Shown here: piece by piece, positions 10,445 to 21,949 of the stretch
How the letters are laid out: every line of letters starts with the position of its first letter
Position numbering within the stretch: the stretch's first letter is position 1
DNA from: Hibiscus mutabilis
Lineage: Eukaryota > Streptophyta > Magnoliopsida > Malvales > Malvaceae
DNA: 64,000 nt
Direction of reading: 5' to 3'
Assembly (NCBI GenBank): GCA_019671005.1
Contig: CM033744.1
Coordinates: forward strand, 4,988,208-5,052,207
Program-made: the position numbers and the translations under genes
The notes under the pieces: generated by a model
Database searches by the model: none
What the model was told of the DNA's origin: nothing
Seen by the model: only the letters and a program-made list of their open reading frames with translations

Positions 10445-11640
10445 CACGTCACGAGAGAGACCAGAAACAAGTATCTAGCGAAGTAGAACTATCCAAAAGA
10501 CAACATTAAATCTCAGGAATCTTACACAGGCACGACAGAGACTAAATCGATGACACGATTAATGCCCCTTTTAGCCAGATTATCTGCTACCTCATTTGCT
10601 TCTCTAGGGTCTCCCAAACACAGTTTGCAGAACTATTTCTGCAAGATAGAATAGATTGCAAAAAAAAAACAACTAGGAACTTTTTGAGGGCTAAGAAACC
10701 AACTTACCACATTGCTGCAATCACACTCGACCACCAAGGAGTGAGAGAGAGCCCCTCAAACGACCGAAATAGTTTGACCGCCTCCAAGACCGTGAGAAGT
10801 TCAGTTGTTGGTGCATCGACGCGGCCCACAGATTTTGAAAAATAAATCAACGATTTGCCATTCTCATCTCTCAACATTCCACCAATACCAGCAGCCCCGA
10901 AGCTCCCAATAACTGCCCATCAACATTAAATTTTAGTGAGCCCGACTGAGGAGGACTCCAAAGAATGGGAGGACTGCGAGGAGTAACCATAGACAAATCC
11001 TTTAGAACATGCGGCAGATTGCATATGTCACTTGATGAGGTAACCATGCACGGCCATTTAGCTTTGCTCCACTAACTAATTCTTACCAGAACCAAATCCA
11101 AAATTTGATCAATAGTGAACAATTTCCCCTTGAATGTTACTTCATTTCTGCACAACCACACTGTCCACACGATGACGAAAAAAGCCAACTTTCAAACCAA
11201 AGCCTCCTTGAACCCTGAATGGCAAGAGAACCAAGACCACAAAAGATTTTATATTATTCGGGACAATCGAGTCTATATCCCAAAAGCGACACCACTTTTG
11301 CCAGATCATCCAAACAAAGTGGCACTCGCAAAATAAATGAGAAGCCGTTTCCTCCTTTGCTAGGCAAAACACACACAAAAGGGACGAGTTGGAAATCGCA
11401 TCACGTTTAGCAAGCTCATACTTGGTGGGGATTCTATCGTGCAGAAGTTTCCACACAAAAGATTCCACTTTGGAGGGAGCAAGGTTTACCCAAACCAACT
11501 TCCAAACATTGTCTGAGCTGTTGCTAGGCAAAGAAGTAGCAATACAGAAGGATTTCGAACAATATGTTCCACTAGAGGTGCCCTTCCAACGGATTCGATC
11601 TCGATCCAAATAGCCAAGCCGAACACCGTTTATGGTTCTA
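10445..11640 (-). pseudogene. LINE (L1-type) pol 3' part: zinc-binding RVT domain and RNase H remnant
   Basis: On the - strand, 11609-11142 is open and shows the zf-RVT domain that follows reverse transcriptase in plant LINEs (WKLVWVNLAPSKVESFVWKL, then CVFCLAKEETASHLFCEC with its cysteine/histidine ligands). A LINE-type RNase H follows at about 10960-10560 with a KFNVDG start, but frameshifts and stops break it. It encodes no working protein. The gag-only element landed at its downstream end. Confidence 0.85.
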
Positions 11641-11725
11641 ACAGCATCAAAACAATTTTAATTTTTTGTAATTACAATTATAATATAACTACAAAAAGAA
11701 GTTTGTTTTCAATCGGTACAATGCA

Positions 11726-12556
11726 TAAACTGATGGATTAATAACTTGAATACATCTTAACCATGACTCACACATAATGAGACTTAAATAAAATAAAAAA
11801 GACTGAGAACTTATAAATGGCATTTTGGATATCGTGTTAGATTTTATTAACTGAAATAATTTAAAGTTTGTGAAAATTGATATTTTTATTTAATTACTAT
11901 GAGTATTTTATGATTTATATGTGGTTGTCCATTACAACAATATCGTCTTCAAAATTTAAATTAATTTGAATTCTCTTTAGAAGTACAACATAACTTATTA
12001 CTAAATTGATGGATTGATAATTTAAATACATCTAAAAAATGACTCACACATAATGGAAAAATTATATCATAAGTCATTCCCGCCACGTCATCCATGGGGC
12101 CAACTAATAAAAATCACACATCTCACTATTTTTCCATGTCATATTTTTTACCAAGTGAATCTTCACTCATATTTACTGTAAATCAATTTTAAAAACAGTT
12201 TTACCAAGTGAAGATTCACTTGGTAAAAATATGATATGGAAAAAATAATAAGATGAATAATTTTTATTGATTAGTCCCATGAATGACGTGACGAGAATGA
12301 GCCATGATATAATTTCTCCGCGTAATGAGACTTAAATCAAAATAAAATCTAGAGTGGAATCTGTAAATGGTATTTTGGATATTGTGTTAGATTTTATTCA
12401 CTGGATTTATTTAAAGTTTGAGAAAATTGTTATTTTTTATTCAATTACTATGAATATTTTATGATTCATATATCGTTATCCATTATAATTTACAACAATA
12501 TCGTCTCCGAGATTCAAACTTAAATTCTCTCTTTTGAAGTACAACATTACTACTAT
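11726..12556. repeat. Tandem duplication (about 280 bp units), second unit interrupted by a MITE
   Basis: Unit 1 (about 11726-12001) and unit 2 (about 12003-12556) share the sequence from GATGGATTAATAACTT to GAAGTACAACAT, with many substitutions. Unit 2 is longer because of the element at 12056-12318. Unit 1 keeps the uninterrupted site CACATAATGAGACTTAAA at 11771. No ORF is supported in either unit. Confidence 0.9.
12056..12318. mobile_element. Mutator-type MITE with ~115-bp terminal inverted repeats
   Basis: The left end GAAAAATTATATCA and the complement of the right end GAGAAATTATATCA start inverted repeats covering nearly the whole 263 bases. A short centre contains the palindrome CCAAGTGAAGATTCACTTGG. 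The flanks CACATAATG (12047-12055) and CGCGTAATG (12319-12327) form a nine-base target duplication with two transitions. The empty site is kept in the neighbouring repeat unit. Nine-base duplications point to Mutator-like transposition. It has no coding capacity. Confidence 0.9.
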
Positions 12557-13298
12557 AACCGATAATTGCCGATAATATATATGAAAATTATTAATTTCAT
12601 TAATGGGGAGTTAAAATTCATGTTACTTATCATACTATTTTCTTTTAAATTACTTATCATACTATTATTGAAAGTCGAATCTCTGTGTGTAATTGAATGG
12701 GTCTTGTTTGCATGGCTATACAATCTTTTACCGTAAGTAACAGTATAGTTTCTTTGCGTTAGAATTTAGAGTTTAGAGCTTAAGGTTTAAATTTTAGGAT
12801 AATACGTTAGAAACTTAGGTCTTAATTTATAAACTCTAAATTATAACCGTAAATCTTAATTTCTTAATCTCATATCATAAACTCTAAATCAAAGACATTT
12901 ATAGAAAATTTTGTTTCCATTGTCGAAATAATCGCCCTAAAAATATATATGGATAAGGTTGATCTACAAAAGCTACCCACATTCAAAGAATGGATTTTAA
13001 ATTTGCATGGAAAATTATATAATCTCCCTTCATTAATATTAATATTAATATTAATATTAATATATAATTAATCATTTAATTAATTTTAGAAATCCAATTG
13101 GGACATGTGCTGTTCCCTACAACTATTGTCTATAAAGGTTAACGTGTTGACAAATCAACCAATCCATTTTTTTTCCTTTTTGCTTTCGGCCATTTTGTAT
13201 GTCATCCTTTTATCAATATTTTTTCTAGTAGGCCTTGCAAACATTTACTCTCTCCCTCTCAAAATTAACATTTCGGTTATTTTTTTACGTAATTTTAA

Positions 13299-13322
13299 TA
13301 TATATATATATATATATATATA
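13299..13322. repeat. (TA)n microsatellite
   Basis: Uninterrupted TA dinucleotides inside copy A of the duplication; the matching position in copy B lacks the run. Confidence 0.95.
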
Positions 13323-13745
13323 AGGTGTGTTGTAAAGTAATTAAAATGATAATTTTATCTTTAAAAAGTTAAAATTTATTTTATTGAAAAACTAAAAATA
13401 TAGTAAAAAAAGGAAATGGGTTTAGTAGAAGTTGTTGAGTTTTTCAAGAGGACAATTTAAGTGGGACAAATTTAAAACAAAAAAAGGGACATTTTTATAG
13501 GACAGAGGGAGTAATTAACTCATGAAAATTTTTAAAGTAAAACAGGCCTCGTTAATTAAAATCTCTAATATTAAATTTTTAAATTTTAATTCTAAAATAT
13601 AAATTATAAACCCTAAACAAAATTAACTCTTGAAACAAACTTATATGTGTAAACTAAAATTTACCTCGATAAAATATCAAATAATTTTATATAAAACATT
13701 AGTGCTCCAAAATAAAATAAGCGTTTGTTTTTGTTTTTTCACTTA

Positions 13746-13754
<9 letters not shown>

Positions 13755-13776
<22 letters not shown>

Positions 13777-13780
13777 TATA
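13755..13780. repeat. (TA)n microsatellite
   Basis: TA run after a poly-A stretch; the corresponding place in copy B is a much longer CA/TA run. Confidence 0.95.
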
Positions 13781-14649
13781 CCACAACATGTAATTCAAGC
13801 TACAAAATAATTATTTTCTGTAAGAAATTTTAAACGGCCAAATACAAATAGTAATAAGATAAGGACTATTGTTCTTAATTTCATAAATATAAATTATTAA
13901 ACTCTTAATTTTCATATCAACGATTTAACGATAAAGTTTAATAGTTTCATCCATTGATTATTATACATAGACAATAGTAATTACTCGGCTTATATCAGAA
14001 ATAAATATTTAAAATATACTAATTATTTAGGTGCTTAAAGTATTTTTTTAGTCAAAATAAGTAAATAAAGTATATTTTTTAGTCAAATTAAGTACTAAAA
14101 TATATATTTTGGTCAAAATATATACCTAAAGTATTTTTCGTCAAAGTAGGTACATAAAATATTTTTTGTCAAAGTAGGTACATAAAGTATTTTTTGTCAA
14201 ATAGGTACCTAAAGTATTTTTTAATCAATGTCATATGACAAATTTTAGGAACCTAAATGACAAATATATATATATATATGGGTTAAGATTCAGTTACACA
14301 GTGTAAAACTCAATTACTTTTACACCTTTTTTTGGACCGTTGAATTAAGTTAATAAATGGCTAAGATTATTTTCTTATCTTTTTTTCAGTGATAATCTTT
14401 ACATTTTCTACTGTTAATCTCAACCATCCATATACCTTCATCCAATGGACCAAAAAATGTGTACATGGTGTAAGAGGATCTTATATCTCTCTCTATTTAT
14501 ATATGCTTTAGGTCCCTATTTTGACTAAAAAATACTTTAGGTACCTATTTTGACCAAAATGTATACTTTAAGTACTTATTTTAACCGGAAAATACTTTAG
14601 GTGCCTAAATAAAAAAGTTAATATAATTTAAATACTTATTTATAATAGG

Positions 14650-15177
14650 CAGTATTGTCTGAATATTCCCTTTAGGAATATTCATTGGAAATTCACCCCC
14701 TTTTAACAACATTTGGAAAAATACCCCCATTTGGTACACGTAAGAACGACTCGCGTTCCAGAAGTCGCGAATTAAGGACTCGCGATACGCGGGATGCGAG
14801 TTGCTTATGATGTGGCATGTCTTATCCGGTGGCGTCTTTTAAATATTCAGTTAAAAGAACTCGCGCATAACATTACGCGAATTCAGCGAGATAATCAGAC
14901 GAAACGACGGGAATTTATCGCTGTGAATATGAACAGTTGAAAAATAAATGGCAGTGTTGAAAATACAAAGGACTCGCGCTGAACGAAACGCGTGTTCCTG
15001 GGTAATTACTGAATTTGCGTTCTACAGGAAATGAGTTTTCTTAATTACTTGCATTTGAACCGGTGCGAGTTCTGCTATAAATTGACCCCTATCCCACCCT
15101 TTTATTCACACAAAAAAATTTCTCTCTCAATTCCCTCTCTAGTAAATTTTTCGTGAAAATATCTCGAGTTTGAAGTA
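14650..15177 (+). promoter_or_regulatory. Upstream region of the plant-mobile-domain gene, with ACTCGCG-rich segment
   Basis: No ORF is present. About 14745-15070 is unusually CpG-rich for this window and repeats ACTCGCG and related words (near 14750, 14779, 14871 and 14972). CTATAAATTGACCCC near 15073 is a good TATA-type promoter, followed by a CT-rich leader to the ATG at 15178. The left part probably belongs to the transposon carrying the gene. Confidence 0.5.
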
Positions 15178-16325
15178 ATGGCGGGGCTGATAAGGTTGGA
15201 TGAGAAACATGTTTTCGATTATTGGAGGAGAAATGTAAGTTTTATTTATTTAATTTAAATTAGTAATTTTAGTTTTTATTTTGTTATATTTTATTAAAAA
15301 ATTGTATGGTAGTTTGAAATTGAAATTAATTTGTGGTTGTTTAATTTTTTTAGGATGGGATGGAACGTCGTCTGGAGGTTTTTTACAATCGGATGGCGAA
15401 AGAACCTGACTCGCGTCTAGAAAATTATATCTCGAGGGCCAGATTTCTGCACGTATCAAAAATCGTTGGCGGTGCGAAATTGGATGTTGATTTGATAAAC
15501 ACGTTTGTAGAGAGGTAGAGGACGAAGACACACATATTCCACCTTTTGTGCGGTGAGGCGACTATAACCTTGGAGGACGTGTCGCATATTCTCGGTTTGC
15601 CAGTTGATGGAGAGGCTATTATCGGTCACAGTAGTGATGACTGGCGTGGCCTGTGTTTTGAGTTACTAGGGGATGCGCCAGACAGAATGGATGATGGCTC
15701 TGTGTTTCTAAGGTGGCTGCGGGAAAATTATAGCCATTTACCAGATGACGCGAACGAAAAGTGAAGATGGTAAAGAATATTATTTTTGTGAATATTAATA
15801 AAATAATTAAATTTTCATATGTTAATATATTTTTTTCTATTGTAGGCATATGCTCGCGTTCATATTCTACAAATAATCGGCGGGATATTGGTGCCTGACA
15901 AATCTCGCAATAAAGTACACATGTTATGGTTGCATTTGCAGGATTTTGATGATGCTGGTAGATTGAGCTGGGATCGGCGGTACTGGCCATTTTTTTCAAA
16001 ATGTCTATATATTTTTCCACTATGTCGGAGGTAAGCAAAAAAAGTAAATATTTTTAATAGCCATTTATTTAATATTAAAGTTATGTTTGTTGTTATGTAG
16101 GTGGAACGGTAATTTAAGTCATGTTGATCTGGCCAAAGGTCTGAAGGCTATTAGACAGGATATTAAGGATAAATCCGGGAATCAGGTAAATATTTGGAGT
16201 TTGAATTTAATATTGAATTTGATGTATTTATTTAAAATAAACTTTACTAATTTCAGTTATAATTGTATATTGTACAGTTTTTGTAGACACCGTACGCGGA
16301 TCCGAGTATCCACGAATGTCGTGTC
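15178..16325 (+). pseudogene. Plant mobile domain (PMD / MAIN-like) gene, decayed
   Basis: Exons read as 15178-15234, 15354 to about 15770, 15847-16031, about 16101-16186, then a last piece around 16275-16325, each bounded by GT/AG sites. The product matches the PMD family shared by MAINTENANCE OF MERISTEMS-like proteins and transposons. Segments seen are SRARFLHVSKIVGGAKLDVD, HIFHLLCGEATITLEDVSHI, LGLPVDGEAIIG, then DKSRNKVHMLWLHLQDFDDA. Lesions are a Trp codon turned to TAG at 15516-15518 in the ERW motif, a frameshift plus TGA at 15762, a lost G in the SWGSAVLA motif near 15972, and a second Trp-to-TAG near 16284. It is cut off at about 16325 by other repeat sequence. Confidence 0.85.
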
Positions 16326-16475
16326 ATCACACCGTTTACGATTTAACGGTTGAGTGACCAAAAACGATATAATGTCAAAGTTGAGTGAATAAATTAATTT
16401 TTTTTTTAATTTCAATGATCAAAATAGGAGTGAGAGTAAAGTTGAGTGATGGAATTTATGTTTTACCCTTATTAT
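16326..16475. mobile_element. Single arm of a long-inverted-repeat (MULE-like) element
   Basis: Phrases GAGTGACCAAAA, AAAGTTGAGTGA and GATCAAAATAGGAGTGA, ending GTTTTACCCT, are those of MULE-type arms common in plants. I cannot find the matching left arm, so this is a truncated end, perhaps the one that removed the PMD gene's 3' part. Confidence 0.45.
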
Positions 16476-17084
16476 TTTTGTTGTACATTAGAGATATGAT
16501 GAAATCCATTAATAAATTATATGTTTGCGTTTGAAATTTAAATAATTTTTTAAAATGAAACATATGTGATTATTTCTTAAATCCTCATATTGTTAGATGA
16601 CTATATAGTGGTGGGGTTTTTTTTGACAGAAGCGGCTAATAGTGGTGGTTTTGAATATCTAGTTTATTTTCGGATTTGATAAATCTAAAGTTGTATATTT
16701 TTCATCTATATTTTGTATATAATTTAACAATTTTTATCTAATATATATTTATTCGTATCATTTACATAACAAATGAAATTTACGTTCCCAAATAGAATTT
16801 CAACTGAAAGTTATACCACGAATTAAAGAATCAAAATGGTAAGTAAAAATCATAATTTTTTGGGTTGAAGTTTAAAATGGTCGGAAATTGACTAGACAAA
16901 ACTAACCAAAATTGAGGTCCAACAATTCTCTGAAAAAATGAGCACTTATTAAAATACGAATATATATATTTCAGTAAAAACAAAAATTTTATAAACTTTT
17001 TAATTTTAGAGTTTAAAGATTTAATTTAAAGTTTAGAGTTTAAAGATTTAGGTTTATGAATTTAGAATTTAGTAGTCGTGATTA
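16476..17084. other. AT-rich intergenic, no gene seen
   Basis: No ORF, RNA or repeat border is supported. From about 16990 the sequence becomes rich in TTTAGAGTTTAAAGATTTA words, a decayed form of the telomere-like fold-back family described elsewhere. Confidence 0.5.
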
Positions 17085-17204
17085 AAATTTAGGATTTAAA
17101 GCTTAAAGTTTAGGTTTTAGGATAATATGTTAGAGACTTAGGTCTTAACCTATAAATCCTAAATTATAACCATAAATCCTAAATTCTTAACCATATATCA
17201 TAAA

Positions 17205-17454
17205 CAGTGGTGAAGCCACATATAGTTTAGGGGGTCAATTGACCCCACTTGATTTGTTGTGGTGTGAGATTTTTAAAAAGTTAAACGGGGTTTTCAAAGA
17301 GTTAGAGTATCATTTTTCGTGGAAATACTAGAATTAACCCCACTTAATTTATTTAAATATGTGATCAACAATATTTATATTGTAGTGGTATAAAAATATT
17401 CGTATCCAAAATCTAGTCTAACCCTACTATATAATAATCCTAACTTCGCCGCTG
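17205..17454. mobile_element. hAT-type MITE with perfect 8-bp target duplication
   Basis: Ends are CAGTGGTGAAGCC and the inverse AACTTCGCCGCTG, typical hAT termini. The target duplication ATCATAAA is exact at 17197-17204 and 17455-17462. Copy A of the duplication has the single uninterrupted ATCATAAA. No coding sequence is present. Confidence 0.93.
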
Positions 17455-17793
17455 ATCATAAACTCTAAATTAAAGACATTTATAAAACTTTTTGTTTTTA
17501 TTGTCGAAATAATCGCCCTTAAAATATATATAGATAAGGTTGATCTACAGAAAGTCAAATCCAAAAGCTACTCACATTCAAAGAATGGATTTTAAATTTG
17601 CATGGAAACTTATTTAATCTCCCTTCATTAATAGTATTAATATTAATATATAATTAACCATTTAATTAATTTTAGAAATCCAATTGCGACATGTGATGTA
17701 CCCTACAGCTATTGTCTATAAAGGTTAACGTGTTGACAAATCAACCAATCCTTTTTTTTCTTGCTTTATGTCATTCTTTTATCAATATTTTTT

Positions 17794-18538
17794 TGGTAAA
17801 CTATACCAATAGTCACCGAATTATAGTTTATTTTCTATTTTGGTCACCGAACTTTTTTTGGCAAAAACACCACTAACGTTATGTTTCTTTCCTGTTTTGG
17901 TCACCGAACTATTTTTTTGGGAAAAATATCACTAACGTTATGTTTTTTTCTTATTTTTGTCATCGACCATTAAAAACTTAACGGTTTTGCTGACGTAGAA
18001 TTTTATTTTTTTAATTTTTTATGTTATTTCTTCTCTCTCCTCGTAAGCAATATATGTTATTTTATAATATTTTATTCAAACTAACAGGATGATGACACGT
18101 ATCACTGCCTATTAATAGAATAAAATGAGTGAAAAATCAAGCCCCTTATGCAGCCAGAGAGATGGTGACACGTGTAAACTGCCTATTAGTCGAATCTTTT
18201 TGGCTGCATAAGGGGCTTGATTTTTCATTCTTTTTATTCCACTAATAGGCAGTGACATGTGTCACCATCCTATTAGTTTGAATAAAAATATTATAAAATA
18301 ACATATTGCCAAACATTTAATTAACTCGTCAAAAAAATAGGAAGGAACCCGTCAAAGAAATGACATGGAAAATAAAATAAAATAAAATTTCACGTCAGCA
18401 AAACCGTTAAGTTTTTAACAGCTGGTGACCAAAATAGGAAGGAAACATAACGTTAGTGATGTTTTTGCCAAAAAAAATAGTTCAGTGACCAAAATAGGAA
18501 AGAAACTATAGTCCGGTGACTACTGATATAGTTTATCC
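17794..18538. mobile_element. Non-autonomous MULE with long inverted repeats
   Basis: Left end TGGTAAACTATACCAATAG and complement of right end GGATAAACTATATCAGTAG begin inverted arms that continue for about 240 bases through GTCACCGAACT, GGCAAAAACACCACTAACG and AACGGTTTTGCTGACGT. The nine-base target duplication ATATTTTTT lies at 17785-17793 and 18539-18547, and copy A has the empty site. A second inverted pair (around 18120 and 18215, GCCCCTTATGCAGCC) forms the inner stem. Confidence 0.88.
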
Positions 18539-18822
18539 ATATTTTTTTTCTAGTAGGCCTTGCAAACATTTAATTAACTCGTGAAATTTTTTAAAGTAAA
18601 ACAGGCCTAGTTAATTAAAATTTCTAATATTAAATCTTTAAATTTTAATTCTAAAATATAAATTATAAACCCTAAACAAAATTAACTCTGAAATTAGTTT
18701 ATCTATGTAAACTAAAATTTATTTCGATAAAATATCAAATAATTTTATATAAAATATTAGTGCTCCAAAATAAAATAAGCTTTTGTTTTTGTTTTTGTTT
18801 TTGTTTTTTCACTCAAAATCTC

Positions 18823-18823
18823 T

Positions 18824-18902
<79 letters not shown>
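18823..18902. repeat. (CA)n(TA)n compound microsatellite
   Basis: About 13 CA units run into about 27 TA units, next to the left end of the Pack-MULE-like element. The long TA tract may be inaccurate in length. Confidence 0.95.
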
Positions 18903-18906
<4 letters not shown>

Positions 18907-18909
<3 letters not shown>

Positions 18910-19926
18910 GAGTCTACCATGCTCGATTTAACTTTCTTTGAACACTACTAACGTTGAACATTGTTAAACATCATTAAATTGATTAATAAAGATTAAAAAT
19001 CTCAATGACTTAATATATAATTATAAATTATTTAAAATAAAAATTAAATTATTTTCTATATATATTAAATTTTTTATTTTTTAAATAATTAGATCAAATA
19101 TCAAACCTTAGTCAATTTAAAAATAAAAACTCCTAAATCCTAAACCCAAAATCCTAAACTCAAAACCTAAAATCCTAAATTTAAAACCCTAAACCCAAAA
19201 ATTACTCAAACCTTTCTTTTTCATTTAAGAACTACAAATTAATCCAATGTCATAATTGGGATCTATATGAACTTTCTTGTCATCCAAACAGCAGAGGTTT
19301 TCTTTCAAATCTTTCCAACATTTCTTGAGTGAAAAAATGGGGTTTTGGCGACAGAATTTTTATCAGAAATTCAGGAAATTTCTCACTTCTTCCACCATGA
19401 AACAACCCTTTCACTTGCTCGCCGTCCTCCTCCTCAGCTTTTGGCTTCCCCTAGCTTTTCTCCTCGTCGTCAGGCTCTCGTACGTCAACTACGTCTTAAA
19501 CGTCACTGTGTCGGACCCTTCAATACAGGCGCCACCGTCTTCCCTATAATATTTCTATTTCTATGCCAATTCAACTCTTATCTATTTTCTCGTCACATTT
19601 GCCAGCGTCACCGCTCTTGCGCATGGCTTGTCTGGGAAATTCGGTGTCGATTTTGGGTTTAGGATTTTAGTTTTAGAGTTTTAGGTTTAGGGTTTTTTAT
19701 TTTTTTAAATTAACTAATGTTGATATTTCATCCAATTATTTTAAAAAAATAAAAAAAATATAATATATATAGAAAATAATTTAATTAAAATTTTATTTTA
19801 AATAATTTATAATTATATGTTGAGTCCTTAAATTTTTTAATCTTTATTAATTAATTTAATGGTATTCAGCAATGTTCAGCGTTAGTGATGTTCAACGGTG
19901 TTTCTCGAGCGTGGTAGAATTTTCCT
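18907..19926. mobile_element. Pack-MULE-like element carrying a host gene fragment
   Basis: Inverted arms of about 240 bases lie at 18907-19150 and about 19685-19926. The left arm starts GAGTCTACCATGCTCG and the complement of the right arm starts AAATTCTACCACGCTCG; both continue through TTAATAAAGATTAAAAA and ATAATTATAAATTATTT. Between them is a gene-like segment (19277-19670) with normal base composition. The left end abuts a microsatellite and about 160 bases of copy A are missing here, so no target duplication survives. Confidence 0.8.
19337..19670 (+). pseudogene. Captured fragment of a plant two-helix membrane protein gene
   Basis: From the ATG at 19337 the frame reads MGFWRQNFYQKFRKFLTSS, then a strongly hydrophobic helix (LLAVLLLSFWLPLAFLLVV) and a polar loop, stopping at 19549. 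In a shifted frame it continues with ANSTLIYFLVTFASVTALA HGLSGKFG, a second helix. This resembles the N-terminus of an uncharacterised plant transmembrane protein family. I am not certain of the source gene. It lies wholly between the arms of the Pack-MULE-like element and has no sign of its own promoter. The frameshift and truncation argue against function. Confidence 0.6.
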
Positions 19927-20671
19927 AAAGTTTAATAGTTTCATCCATTGATTATTATATATAGACAATAGTAATTACCCGGCTTATATCACAAACAAGT
20001 ATTTAAAGTATACTAATTATTTAGGTGTTTAAAGTATTTTTTAGTTAAATAAATACATAAAATATATATTTTTGGTCAAATTAAGTACTAAAATATATTT
20101 TTTGGTCAAAATAGGTACTAAAGTATTTTTCGCCAAAGTAGGTACATAAAGTATATTTTTTTGTCAGAGTAGGTACCTAAAGTATATTTTTTGTCAAATA
20201 TGTACCTAATGTATTTTTTAATCAATGCCACATGACAATTTTTAAGAACCTAGATGACAAATATATATCTAAATATATATGAGTTAGGATTCTGTTACAT
20301 AGTATAAAACTCAATTACTTTTACAAATTTTTGAGATCGTTGAATTAGGGTAATAAATGGCTAAGATTATTTCCTTATCTCTTTTTTCCATAATAATCTT
20401 CATATTTTCTACTGTTAATCTCAACCATCCATATACCTTCATCCAATGGACCAAAAAATGTGTAAAACTTTCAAGTTTTACATAGTGTAAGAGAAACTTA
20501 TATCTCTCTCTCTCTATATATATATACTTTAGGTCCATATTTTGACCAAAAAATACTTTAAGTACCTATTTTGACCAAAATTTATACTTTAAATACTTAT
20601 TTTAATCAACAAATAATTTGAGTGCCTAAATAAAAAAGTTAATATAATTTAAATACTTATTTGTAATATAA

Positions 20672-21384
20672 GCTTAATCACTCATAACATTTTGTTGACA
20701 ATTTTCAAAAGGAGAGGAGAGGAGAGGAGAGAGAGACAGAACTGTAGCAAGGACCCTCAAATTTTTAATATTAAAAAATACAATGAGATTTGTTCTTATT
20801 TGAACCCTCACTATTTAATATATTTGGATTTTGTCCCACTTGTTTTGTTTTTTGATTAATTATACTTTATCCCTTAAACTTGATTCTCGGTTCCATCCAT
20901 GCGAGGAGACTCATTAATTATTATTGTTTTGATGAGCTTGTAAATCAAATGTAATCCCTTGGGATCAAACAGCAAAGTGGCTAAAAACTTTTGCCATACC
21001 AACCAAAATGGTCCCCATATGTGAAAACAATTGCATGCCCACTGCCTAAGCTTTCAATTTTAATAATCAGATCATTTTATTATATCGTGACCGACGAAAT
21101 TTCATTTAAATTCAATTTTCGAACATTATTAATCAAGTTCTAGAAATGGAAGCAACAAGAAGACAATTACTTGGGAATAATCAAATAACCCAAAGCTTGA
21201 TAATTCTCATCAAAAATGACTTTTATAGACCATTTAAAGAACAACAACAAGTTTTAAAAGTGGACATGTTTCTTTGATCTGAAATCTGTATGTATGTAAA
21301 TTGAATGGTTGGTGTGGCACAATTTTGACAAATACCCATTTTTATATATAAAAAAGTAATTATTCCATGCACAATCGCACATGA
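20672..21384. other. Intergenic, no gene seen; short (GGAGA)n run
   Basis: AT-rich with no supported ORF. A purine microsatellite of GGAGA units lies at about 20710-20738. Confidence 0.6.
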
Positions 21385-21705
21385 AAACTTTATTTTTATA
21401 AGCATCTTAGTTTTAAGGGTTAGAGATTTTATTTAGGGTCTAGTGTCTATGGATTTTAATGGATGAGTTTTGAATTTAGGGTTTATAGGTTAAAACCTAA
21501 TTCTCTGACCATATTACTCTAAAAACTAAATCCTAACTCTTAAACCCAAAATTCTAACACCATACCCTAAATTATAACCCTAAACCCTACATTATAAACC
21601 TATAAACCCTAAACCTTAATATAGATCCCTAAACCCTAAAATTAAAATACTTATAAAACTTTTTGTTCTTACCGCTAGTGCGTAAAATATTTTCCTAAAA
21701 AAAAC
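21385..21705. mobile_element. Fold-back element of telomere-like words (family T, copy 1)
   Basis: Outer arms are AAAACTTTATTTTTATAAGCA and the complement of ACTTATAAAACTTTTTGTTC. The interior consists of TTAGGGTT-type words on the left and AACCCTAAA-type words on the right, so the unit folds on itself. The end CGCTAGTGCGTAAAATATTTTCCT matches other copies. Confidence 0.65.
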
Positions 21706-21949
21706 TTTAAAAGATAAAGAGGATTCTAGCTTATTAGTATTGCTTGTTTTAGGATTGTAAATAATATTGTTGATGTCCTCGAACTAATAAGATGTATAAT
21801 TCAATGGGATCATGTTATTATTTTTTAAAAGACAGATTCATCGAGTTTAAATGTAAAGTCATTAATAATATAGATTAATATTTGATGCACCAATAATGTA
21901 TAGTTTCATGTATTATTAATAATAAGATAATTACATAATAAAGTCGTTT

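Larger units (their letters stand above)
12765..14648. repeat. Segmental duplication, copy A
   Basis: This aligns in direct orientation with 17085-20671, from the AAACTTAGGTCTTAA region to TTAAATACTTATTT. It contains no supported gene. Its last 660 bases (about 13985-14648) are a long inverted-repeat element whose arms carry reiterated phrases of the type AGGTACCTAAAGTATTTTT. Nested in its centre is a smaller unit (about 14280-14490) beginning GGGTTAAGATTCAGTTACAC. Copy A lacks three insertions found in copy B and so preserves empty sites for at least two of them. Confidence 0.85.
17085..20671. repeat. Segmental duplication, copy B (with later insertions)
   Basis: Direct repeat of 12765-14648, longer by about 1.7 kb. 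The extra length is explained by a hAT MITE, a MULE, a CA/TA microsatellite and a Pack-MULE-like element, all listed separately. The last part (about 19975-20671) is the same long inverted-repeat element as in copy A, flanked here by TAATTACCC and TAATCACTC (7 of 9 matching). Confidence 0.85.

Noticed and set aside
18760..18951. Open frame of 63 codons rich in His-Thr and Tyr-Ile
   Set aside because: It is a translation of the CA/TA microsatellite and adjacent poly-T; no coding signal.
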